A DNA stretch of 64,000 nt. It comes from Macrosoma leucophasiata. Lineage: Eukaryota; Arthropoda; Insecta; Lepidoptera; Hedylidae. Where the stretch lies: NCBI GenBank assembly GCA_036365455.1, contig JAWQUS010000004.1, positions 2,425,501-2,489,500 of the forward strand. The letters run 5' to 3'. Numbering within the stretch: position 1 is the stretch's first letter; each line of letters opens with the position of its first letter. A program made the position numbers and the translations under genes. Of this stretch, positions 55,740 to 64,000 are shown one piece after another. The notes beneath the pieces are model-generated. The model was not told the origin of the DNA. It searched no databases and was given only the letters and a program-made list of their open reading frames with translations.

Positions 55740-56430
55740 ACGTGTAAGTCTAATGCTCTTGTGGGGTGATATAACGCGGCATGTCCTGTATAGGACCCTG
55801 TGGCACGTCGTGACTTTCAACAAGACGCCACGGCAGAATATTGGAGCATGTGAGACGCACATATTATACTATTCTGCATTAAGGAAAATAGAGTGCTAAG
55901 TATATAAAAACTACATTAAATCTAGCTCGTTCGGGTGGCAATCATAGCGGCTAGAGCGAGCGCCCGAACAAAGGAACGGGACGAAGGTTCGTCTATCTTC
56001 GTACTGCAAAATATTTTTTGATTTACCGTTCCGCGGCATGCCATGACTTGTCGTCCTAGACGCCAGCTTATTATACGACGAGGTCCACGAATAATAATGT
56101 AAAGAATAACTAAAAAAATGGTTCCACTTAATAAGGCACACCGTAGACACCATCGCCAGAGAATATGTAATAACTTTCAATAATAAATCAAATAATTTCT
56201 GGATAAGTATACTTGCAAAAGAACTGTAAGTTTATGGCTGAAATCATTGACATATGATGAAACTGAAAAGTTGATGCATCCTTTAAGATAATTTAATTAT
56301 ATACTAATGTTGCATACCCATTTCACATTAAACTTACTTACATCCACTTGTGTCTAGTGGTTCATTTGAGTAAGATCAATTGACAACCGATTCCAAGATT
56401 AATTATCGTAGGACTAGACACAGGTAACTC
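55740..56430. other. Unassigned spacer
   Basis: 'gctcgttcgggtgg' and 'gagcgagcgcccgaac' (55923-55974) can pair imperfectly. No gene recognised. Confidence 0.35.
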
Positions 56431-56436
56431 ACACTC

Positions 56437-56437
56437 A

Positions 56438-56472
<35 letters not shown>
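56437..56472. repeat. (AC)n microsatellite
   Basis: Almost uninterrupted AC dinucleotides. Confidence 0.9.
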
Positions 56473-56475
<3 letters not shown>

Positions 56476-56569
56476 TACTTAGCTTAACAAACAAATTACA
56501 TTCTATTTACATTTTACATTTCTGGTTTTTGTGTAGATGTCTATAGGCTGCAGTCATCACTTGACATCA

Positions 56570-56815
56570 ATTTTTTTAATGTGTTGTAAGTGGTAATCAA
56601 GCATGCAGTTCACATTGATGTTAAGTGATGACTGCAGCCTATAGACACCTACACAACGACCGAGGTCGAAATGCAGATGCGTTACCACTCCTGAGGCCTA
56701 AGGTGTTATGCCTCTATGCCGGAAATTACAGGGCTGTACATGACCACCTGACTGGAACACGGTAGTGCTGAACACTACCATTTAGCGGCAAGTATATTAG
56801 GTAGTGCGGTGTAAA
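56570..56815 (-). repeat. Family A1 copy, 5' end missing
   Basis: Stops at 'ggtagtgcggtg'. A short plus-strand A piece (about 56520-56570) precedes it, so the two form an inverted pair joined at 'catcaattttttt'. Confidence 0.8.
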
Positions 56816-57019
56816 AAAAACCTACGGACACAAAAGGTTGAGTATCACTGATCAAAGCAATTTGGTGAAATGGACAAGATTTACTTAATATTGACTATTA
56901 CATTCAACCACTTTGTAAGATTTATGTTAACTTTGTTTTTTTTTTCTGTCTTAGTTTTATTTTACGCTTTGTTATTTTGCTATGTCTATCGAATTGTCCC
57001 AGAACGTGGTTGCAATTTT

Positions 57020-57052
57020 TACTGATGGTAGAGCTCCAGAGATGCTCTTTTA
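57020..57052 (+). repeat. Family A 5' scrap
   Basis: 'tttttactgatggtagagc' only. Confidence 0.4.
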
Positions 57053-57440
57053 GTCTTATTATATGCTTCTAGTACTTTCTCTCGCATTTTAAATGGATGT
57101 AAACTATACGAATATTATAAAGAGAAAAGGTGTGTTTTTTTGTTTATATGTTTTAATGTTTTCACACAAAAACTACTGAACTGATTTCTGAAGTCTTTCG
57201 TCATTAGAATTTAGATCTGCATGAGTGACATAGGCTTTACTACATTTTTAAACAAATAGGGATTCCTAATAAATATGCTATAATGTAACCCAAAGCGCAA
57301 CGATGTGCCAATATTAGTCATAATAATATTTTATTCTTCCAAGACATTGACTGAATTTTGAATCTTGAATCATATATTATAATATTATTATGCCCCGATA
57401 ACTAAAGGATACGCAAACGCTTCCATAGCCAAAAGCTAAA
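57053..57440. other. Spacer with worn Helitron-like remnant
   Basis: 'ttttcacacaaaaactactgaact' and 'gagtgacataggctttac' (57165-57245) resemble the body of Helitron-like repeats. Confidence 0.35.
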
Positions 57441-57474
57441 TATCTAGAAATTTAAAAAAAATATATGACTTCGT

Positions 57475-57866
57475 GCAGGAATCGAACCTGTGACCTCAGG
57501 ATAACCAGTCCAGTCACTTTACCACTGTCCTACCGAAGTACCACACCGATGCGTCAGATTTCGCTTGCCCTTTTTTATTTTTAACCGATTTAGGGTCGGT
57601 GAAAATAAATAGTACAATTATTAAGGGAACAGCGACATCTTAACGATATAGTATAAAATGCAAAATCTATCATATCGGTTGTATAGCTATTAATTAGCTA
57701 TCAAGATGTCGTTCACCGACCCTAAATCGATTTAAAATAAAAAAAGGAAAGCAAAATTAGATCGGTAGCATCGGTGTGGGACTTCGGTAGCTTAGTGGTA
57801 AAGCGGCAGGACTGGTTATCTTGAGGTCGCAGGTTCGATTCCTGCCCGAACTCAAATTTTTCTTTC
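57475..57866. repeat. Family D foldback (two tRNA-like modules)
   Basis: A minus-strand D module (57475-57540) and a plus-strand one (57781-57852) face away from each other. Between them 'ccgatttagggtcggtgaa' (about 57590-57605) is inverted in 'ttcaccgaccctaaatcg'. The right module's tail is interrupted at 57877 by the RTE insertion. Confidence 0.7.
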
Positions 57867-57876
57867 CATTTCTTTT

Positions 57877-58343
57877 ATATGGAAGCGAGAGCTGGGTATG
57901 CAGGAAAGAGCATGAAAGTAAGTTGAACGCGGTCGAGATGAGATCTTTGCGCAAGATCTGCGGTGTATCACTCACCGATCGCGTTCGTAATGAAGATGTA
58001 AGAAAGAGACTTTGTGTGAATGATAGTATCGGTGTAAAAATGAAAAAAGGCATGCTCCGATGGTTCGGGCATATAGAAAGAATGTCGAATGAGCGAATGA
58101 CTAAACAGATATACAATGCGAATGTGGATGGTTGCAGAGGCCCAAGAAGACCAAGGCTGACCTACCATGACCAAATAGGTCGAGTTCTGTCTGATGGTGG
58201 GGTCAAAAGTCTTAGGAATCGGCGTGCATGTATGAAGAGAATGATGAAGGTAGACGAGGCACGAGAGGTTTGTCAGAACCGGGATGTCTGGCGCTCTACA
58301 CTCTCTGCCTACCCCGTTACTGGACCTGGCGTGAAGATACATA
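57877..58343 (+). mobile_element. RTE LINE insertion inside a family D repeat, with TSD
   Basis: A 5'-truncated RTE 3' end inserted in the D tail. CATTTCTTTT is duplicated at 57867-57876 and 58344-58353, after which the D tail resumes ('ttaatttttaaagttcac'). The 178-codon frame at 57821-58357 fuses D sequence (first 20 residues or so) to the RTE C-terminus and is not a real gene. Confidence 0.9.
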
Positions 58344-58478
58344 CATTTCTTTTTTAATTTTTAAAGTTCACTAGCATGTGTTACTGCGAAAATAAATAGT
58401 ACAAGCTAATATCTAATAAATATTGCACATGTATGAAAAGAACGCTTGCAGTGTGAATAACTTACCATAAATATAATT

Positions 58479-58725
58479 GGTGGTAGAGTTCCAGTGACGG
58501 AGCTCGCGGGCGTAGGCACCACCGCATTACCTAATCCATCTGTCGCCAAATGGCAGTACTCAGCACTATCATATTCATATTCCGGTTAGATGATAATGTA
58601 TGGCCTGTAATAATTGATTGAATGCATTTTGACTCTGATTTAGTTTGAATGTCTATGCTGCAGTCATTACTTAACATCAATGTGAACTGCATGCTTGTTT
58701 GCCACCTTCATTACATAAAAAAAGA
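58479..58725 (+). repeat. Family A2 copy with deletions
   Basis: The 5' hairpin reads GAGTTCC/GGAGCTC. Part of the centre is missing. Confidence 0.8.
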
Positions 58726-59170
58726 ACACAGATAATAGGCAATGAAAGAAAGAAAGAAAATATTTGTATTTCGAATAGATTTTTACAAATATTTTCAAAA
58801 CGTCAAGAAATCATAAATAACACAGAGTGAATAACCATTACATATTGTAAAAGCAAAAACATGTTTATAGTAAATTAAAAATAAAAGTACTAAGTTAAAA
58901 TACAATAATCACAAAATTTTTCAATTCCTTCAATGATGATAAATGAAGAAAAAGAAAAGCTTATTTGTCAAATCAAGATCATCAAATTTAGAGTTCCAAG
59001 CACAGTCCAATTAAAGTATGGATTATGTCTTTGATTTTATTGCCCATAAAATATAGGAACAGGAAATGCACACAAGGAAAAAACCAGAATCGATGATCCG
59101 TGTAACATTTAACCATTATCTTAAAACAAACAAATTACAATTAAAAGCTACATTGGGACATGGAAAACCT
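58726..59170. other. Unassigned AT-rich spacer
   Basis: A short GAAA run (58746-58760) and otherwise nothing recognised. Confidence 0.4.
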
Positions 59171-59179
59171 ATTAATGCA

Positions 59180-59292
59180 CTAAGTGTGTGATCTTTCCCG
59201 TGATTGGTGGGTGTATTTGCGCGGAGGCGTCGGGGCGTTGTGATTGGTCGGCTGATGCTGTAAGTAGAGCAGTTTTGGCGCGATTTCCTTCA
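59180..59292 (+). promoter_or_regulatory. Candidate housekeeping-type promoter
   Basis: A non-repetitive, CpG-containing stretch with inverted CCAAT boxes (ATTGG in 'gtgattggtgggtg' and 'tgtgattggtcggc'), an E2F-like TTTTGGCGCG and an arthropod initiator-like TTCAGTT at 59289-59295. No TATA box. Confidence 0.5.
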
Positions 59293-59400
59293 GTTGTTCA
59301 GGATTCCCGCACGATTAACTGCGTGGCTGTCGTTCGAAAGAGTCGCGATCGAAGTTATGAACTTTTTGGTGGTTCGATCTTTTTTGTCTGCTTGAATAAG
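59292..59400 (+). other. Candidate first exon of a gene extending to the right
   Basis: It runs from the initiator to a perfect splice donor, AAG|GTGAGT (59401). No obvious start codon of a known protein lies in it, so it is probably a leader. No downstream exon is recognised before the window ends. Confidence 0.45.
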
Positions 59401-59410
59401 GTGAGTATTT

Positions 59411-59799
59411 ATTATTGTATTGAACGTTTGGCGGTGGAATTATTCAGCTTTGTTTTCTTAGGATATTATTGATAGATGTACAAACTTTTAGGTAACAATT
59501 TACGGAAAATCTTTTTTGAAATGCAGTTTTGTGCTGGTTGGTTTGTACATTAATCTTAAAATTTATAAAATTTACGATAACAATAAGAGAATAAACATGT
59601 GGTCATGTTGGAAAATTTTAAGGGTTTTTGCGGTTCCTACGGTAACATTTTCATCAACATCGTGTTTTTATTGTTTTTATGGTTACTAAATAACTTAATA
59701 CCAACATATTAAATCTTCGATAAATTTTTAATCGCCAAAAAATAAATTAATTTTAAACTAACGTATGTGAAACTAGGTGAAACTATAACTCCAAACAAT
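59411..59799. other. Unassigned sequence, possible first intron
   Basis: Nothing recognised. Confidence 0.35.
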
Positions 59800-59810
59800 C
59801 ATGATTGTGT

Positions 59811-60090
59811 ATATGTATCTTCACGCCAGGTCCCTAACGGGGTAGGCAGAGAGTGTAGAGCGCCAGACATCCCGGTTCTGACAAACCTCTCGTGCCTCGT
59901 CTACTTTCATCATTCTCTTCATACATGCACGCCGATTCCTAAGACTTTTGACCCCACCATCAGACAGAACTCGACCTATTTGGTCATGGTAGGTCAGCCT
60001 TGGTCTTCCTGGGCCTCTGCAACCATCCACATTCGCATTGTATATCTGTTTAGTCATTCGCTCATTCGACATTCTTGTGTCATGTCTCTT
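59811..60090 (-). mobile_element. RTE LINE, 5'-truncated insertion with TSD
   Basis: CATGATTGTGT is duplicated exactly at 59800-59810 and 60091-60101. It encodes the last 85 residues or so; about 20 bp of non-LINE filler lies at the 5' junction. Confidence 0.9.
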
Positions 60091-60329
60091 CATGATTGTG
60101 TCAAATTAATTAATGTGATATTATGTGTGAATTGCCCCCTAAGTCAATATTTGAATGTAAAAATGTTTCATAGCTCTAATATTTTAAGTGTGGATCTTAA
60201 TTATATTTACATATTATTATTTTGAATGTGTAGCCCAAATTTAATTTGTACAAATATCTTTAATCAAAATTTTTTTTCATGAAGAACACAAAGTAGTACA
60301 CGTTTTTACTGATTTTACGAATCGAGTTG

Positions 60330-60425
60330 TGGCGCGATATAAATATTAGTTAAAATCACTTTTTACCTTTATTCCGACGTTTCTGCGCGCCGTTCAAGCC
60401 GTGGTCGCGGACAGTACACGATGTT
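60330..60425 (-). repeat. Possible Penelope-like scrap
   Basis: 'ttattccgacgtttctgcgcg' is the inverse of the 'gaaacgtcggaataa' motif. Confidence 0.3.
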
Positions 60426-60606
60426 TTTTAACTAATGTTTATATTTTTTAAACCAGAGCCATGCTCTGGTACAGTTTTTTCTTTGGTGAAATATAATAAT
60501 ACAAGTACTATTTTACAGAAAATTTAATATCTCATCTGTTACAAGTTTTTTAGATACATCAAAACATCAATTAAATTTAAAAAAATATTTTAACTATGTA
60601 AAAAAC

Positions 60607-60909
60607 GTTCGTAACTTCACGCCTGTAATCCCCGAAGGGGTAGGCAGAGCTAAATGCATGCATTCAAGCATACATGCACACACCCACGATTCGCCGGTTA
60701 CGTTTTCGGCCCATGTAACAGGTGGCGAGCCTGTTGACATATCAGGGCACATTACCAAATCTCCAAAAAAAAAATTGGAAATATCCCAATTAAACCAGAA
60801 ATAAAGGACTTTACACCATTATCTTTGATAACCCCCTACCCGGGAATCGAACCCAAGACCTCAGCGTAGTAGTAGTGGCCTACTACCACTAGGCTACCGA
60901 GGCAGTTTA
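60607..60909 (-). mobile_element. SINE family B, full-length copy
   Basis: The head is at the right end. The flanks 'ctatgtaaaaaac' (60594-60606) and 'ctacgtaaagaaac' (60910-60923) look like a mutated target duplication. It is inverted to the copy at 61049 with 139 bp between. Confidence 0.85.
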
Positions 60910-61048
60910 CTACGTAAAGAAACATTACTGGTCAACTTACCTGTTATTTAAAAAACAAATGAGTGCCATTTGTATGTGTATACATTCTCAAGGTTTTGTG
61001 TATATTTCTTTGAAGCATTAAGATAAATGTTGGAAGTATCCTGAAAAA

Positions 61049-61358
61049 CTGCCTCAGTAGCGTAGTGGTAGCAGGCCACTACTATTACGCTGGAGGTCCT
61101 GGGTTCGATTCCCGGGTCGGGGACTATCAGAGATAACGGTTTAAAATCCTTTATCTCTGCTTCTATTGGGATTTTTCAATTTTCTGGAAGTTTCCCAGTA
61201 CCCCGGAGTTTGGTAATGTGCCCGGAGATGGCAACAGGATCGCCACCTGTTACATGGGCCAAAACGTAACCGGCGAGTCGTGGGTGTTTGCATGTATGAT
61301 TGAATGCATGCATTTACCTCTGCCTACCCCTTCGGGGATTACAGGCACGAAGTTACGT
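61049..61358 (+). mobile_element. SINE family B, full-length copy with 12-bp TSD
   Basis: TATCCTGAAAAA is duplicated exactly at 61037-61048 and 61359-61370. It is nearly identical to the copy at 22673-22992. Confidence 0.9.
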
Positions 61359-61487
61359 TATCCTGAAAAATCAAGCCATTTCTTTAATCGAAGGCGCTGT
61401 TTTATCTGTTTAAGGTATTATAATAAAACTATGTATGGTGGGGTATTTTCTATTTTATAGATTAACAAAAATGTCCGCGATGGTGTA

Positions 61488-61585
61488 TTCCAACATACAA
61501 GCATTCACCGACGATTCGCCTGTTACGGTGGCGGGTCTATCGACATCTCCGGGCATTTTACCAAACTCAGAGGGTAGCATTCGGC
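61488..61585 (-). repeat. SINE family B fragment
   Basis: 'acgattcgcctgttacggtgg' and 'catctccgggcattttaccaa' are the middle of SINE B, with a deletion. Confidence 0.6.
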
Positions 61586-61614
61586 CTCTTCCTATAAACA
61601 ATCTCTTCATATAA

Positions 61615-61898
61615 ACTGCTGGTAGAGCTCCAGTGGAGCTCGTGGGCGTAGGCACCACCGCATTACCTAATATACTTGCTGCTAAATGGTAGTGTTCAGC
61701 ACTATCGTGTTCCGGTCAGGTGGTAATGTACGGCCCTGTGATTTTTGGCACAGAGGCATAACACCTTAGGCCTCAGGAGTGATAACGCATCTGCATTTTG
61801 ACCTTGGTCTTTATGTGGGTGTCTATAGTCTGCAGTCATCACTTAACATCAATGTGTACTTCAAGCTTGTTTGCCACTTCCATTACATAAAAAAAAAC
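61615..61898 (+). repeat. Family A1 copy
   Basis: Nearly complete. The hairpin stretch 'agtgacggagctc' is shortened to 'agtggagctc'. Confidence 0.85.
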
Positions 61899-62095
61899 CC
61901 AATAGCTTGATTCACTTCCGCGCGCAGTCTAAATAAGCTATGAGAAAACTAGCTTCAAATAAAAATGAGTGGACTTTACCCATCGCTCGCGTTGATGTCT
62001 TTTCATTATGCAGCACTTTCTATCCAATTGAATATTTAATCAATTTTTTTATGCACGAATACGTGGAAGTATTTACAATTTACGATATTTTTTAC

Positions 62096-62713
62096 GTTAG
62101 GATCCCACTGCAGAATCATTTCGTTCATCCAGATATGCTGCAAACCTAATTTTTACGCATTATTATAATCTAGAGAATAAATATCCACTAGGTTGCCTAT
62201 CAAAAATTAGCTGCAAGTCTTTTTATATTTCTTTTGGAAAAAAAAATAGTAATAATTATTACTTGTTTTTTCTATGAAATATCGTACTTGGCCGCCCCCA
62301 CATATTTTCCCCCCATTAACTTTTTACGTCCATAACGTACATGTATTGTTTATATACTTATCAAATTAAAGCTATTTTTTCGCATTATTATGGTATATGG
62401 GAGCCATATTAAATCGGCCGAATATAAGAGTTGCCGGCTGTTATAAACTCAAAAACTCAAACTCAAAAATTCATTTAATCACTTGGAAATAATAGAATTT
62501 GCTTGTGATAGGTCAAATTACAAATATAAAATTAATGCGAATAACAACTGATACGTTAATTAATATGTCAAAGTAAACAAAATAAAATAAATAATGATAT
62601 GAATAAATAATGGGTATAGATATATTTTCTAAATTATAAACATGCGTAAAAATTAGGTTTGCAACATATCTGGATGAACGAAGTAGGTACCTAATTCTGC
62701 AGTGGGATCCTAA
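62096..62713. mobile_element. Family O foldback element
   Basis: Arms of about 120 bp ('ttaggatcccactgcagaat' and 'ttctgcagtgggatcctaa') enclose about 380 bp of AT-rich DNA. A TTA-like flank occurs on both sides. Single arms occur at 11719-11836 and 43610-43725. No coding sequence. Confidence 0.65.
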
Positions 62714-62875
62714 CCTAACTGTTTTCGTGCGCCATTAATATTAAATGAGAAAGGGTATATTAACACACATTTTTAGTTTTAAGTTTTTAACCTTGTCTTG
62801 GCCTTGACTTGTCTACCCATAACTCGCTTTTCTGCACTTACTACAAAATTTGTAATGTTATACAAAGAATAATTT

Positions 62876-63162
62876 TTACTGGTGGTAGAGCTCCAGTGAC
62901 GGAGCTCGCGGGCGTAGTCACCACCGCATTACCTAATATACTTGCCGCTAAAGGTAGTGTTCAGCACTATCGTGTTCCGGTCAGGTGGTAATGTACGGCC
63001 CTGTAATTTCCGGCACAGAGGCGTAACACCTTAGGCTTCAGGAGTTGTAACGCCTCTGCATGTTGACTTTGATCTTTGTGTAAGTGTCTATAAGCTGCGG
63101 TCATCACTTAACATCAATGTGAACTGCATGCTTGTTTACCACTTCCATTACATTAAAAAAAT
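62876..63162 (+). repeat. Family A1, full-length copy
   Basis: Complete; its nested 5' hairpin (62881-62925) is intact. Confidence 0.85.
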
Positions 63163-63214
63163 CACATTTAAAGTATATTGTTTTCCTAGTTAGAATCATG
63201 AAAATTCTTCGTGT

Positions 63215-63266
63215 ATATTTTTTTCTTTCAGTCTTTTAATAATAAGAGACTGAAAGAAAAAAATAT
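63215..63266. repeat. 20-bp perfect hairpin
   Basis: 63215-63234 and 63247-63266 are exact inverted repeats (ATATTTTTTTCTTTCAGTCT) around a 12-base loop. Confidence 0.8.
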
Positions 63267-63489
63267 TCCTTAAATACTATAAAGTATAATAAATTAATGT
63301 TTTGTATTTTTCCTATAAAAACAGTACAGGAAAAATTATTCGCCATTCCAAAAATGTACTCGCTTTTGTATTCTGTTTATTTGATTTAATAATTTATTGA
63401 CAATATGAAGTAGGTACTGTTAGTGTCTAAAATATAGTAGGCACACAGACCAATCAGCCTAGTCGATGAGTAGGCGTCATTTAAGGTGA

Positions 63490-63565
63490 AACAGGTGGTG
63501 CTTGTGCCAAATCAGGTGGTGTTTGCGCAAAAGCAGGTGGTGCTTATGCCAAAACAGGTGCCTAA
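63490..63565. repeat. Minisatellite, 24-bp unit
   Basis: About three units of 'acaggtggtgcttgtgccaa' plus four bases. The unit length is a multiple of three but no start codon or long frame goes with it. Confidence 0.75.
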
Positions 63566-63600
63566 TTGGAATTAGGTTGTTTACATTTTGAATCACACCT

Positions 63601-63783
63601 GCTAGCTACTGTATGGCCCAGTAATAACTATCACAGAGACATAACAACTTAGGTCTCAGGGGTGGCCACGCATCTGCATATTGACCTCTGGTTTTTATGT
63701 AGATGTCTATAGGCTGCAGTCATCACTTAACATCAATGTGAACTCCATGCTTGTTTGCTACCTTCATTACATAGAAAAAAAAC
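63601..63783 (+). repeat. Family A2 3' part
   Basis: Starts at 'ctactgtatggcccagtaat' and ends in poly(A). Confidence 0.8.
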
Positions 63784-64000
63784 CTTCACAAGTTATTTAT
63801 ACATCTATGCAAATAAATAAAATTAGAGTGTCTGTTTGAAATATTAAAATAACCGCTTTTTACTAAATGCATATGTGTACACGGTACATATACCAAAACA
63901 ACATTTTTTACAATTTTTGTCTGTCTGTCTGTCTGTTTGGCAGGGCTAATCTCGGGAACGGCTTAACGGATTTCGACAGAACTTTCACTGGCAGATAGCT
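63784..64000 (+). repeat. Helitron-like element, family F, cut by the window end
   Basis: Matches 23935-24130 closely up to 'ctggcagatagct'. Confidence 0.55.

Noticed and set aside
59188..59472. 94-codon frame over the promoter candidate
   Set aside because: It runs through the splice donor into the presumed intron and has no recognisable domain.
63490..63565. CRISPR-like array
   Set aside because: The 24-bp units are contiguous with no spacers: a minisatellite in a eukaryotic genome.

Overview
The window looks like nuclear DNA from a moth (Lepidoptera, probably noctuid-like). It is AT-rich, gene-poor and dense in transposable elements. The best taxonomic clue is a kinin neuropeptide precursor whose third peptide, KVKFSAWG-amide, matches helicokinin III as I know it from Helicoverpa. 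The RTE LINE, the tRNA-derived SINEs, the short piggyBac-, mariner- and hAT-type elements and the Helitron-like 'cgcgggcgaagtcgcg' ends fit this. No prokaryotic or viral gene organisation is seen.

Only two host protein genes can be supported. One is the kinin precursor (36155-37147, +), which opens four bases after a good splice acceptor, so its 5' leader lies on an upstream exon. The other is a Pin1/dodo-type prolyl isomerase (40635-41141, -), an intact single-exon reading frame. Two further regulatory regions look like gene starts. One is a TATA promoter with a leader exon and splice donor at about 17950-18083, which could belong to the kinin gene 18 kb downstream. The other is a CpG-rich promoter with inverted CCAAT motifs, an initiator and a splice donor at 59180-59406, whose coding exons are not in the window.

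The rest is mobile DNA. (1) Repeat family A, about 300 bp with a poly(A) end, has roughly 40 full or partial copies on both strands. (2) An RTE-clade LINE is present as seven 3' fragments, four with 10-11 bp target duplications. (3) SINE family B has a tRNA-like head and a 3' end resembling that of the RTE LINE, with 10-12 bp target duplications, which suggests RTE moves it. (4) Families C and D carry tRNA-like modules in foldback and tandem arrangements. (5) A decayed hAT transposon (44800-47913) is bounded by a perfect 8-bp duplication and carries BED-finger, catalytic and dimerisation remnants broken by frameshifts and a LINE-tail insertion. (6) Several MITEs have diagnostic target duplications (TA, TTA, TTAA or 8 bp). 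(7) There are LINE 3' ends and Helitron-like fragments.

Layout: 1-9000, family A copies, MITEs and a 623-bp tandem duplication; 9000-20100, foldback tRNA-like repeats, a CpG-rich tandem block and mariner/Harbinger MITEs; 20400-34400, RTE, SINE B and a 311-bp tandem tRNA-like repeat; 34400-41300, the two host genes with MITEs around them; 41300-48000, AT-rich DNA and the hAT element; 48000-64000, mixed LINE/SINE/MITE debris and the second promoter candidate. Most open reading frames over 60 codons lie inside these repeats and are not genes.
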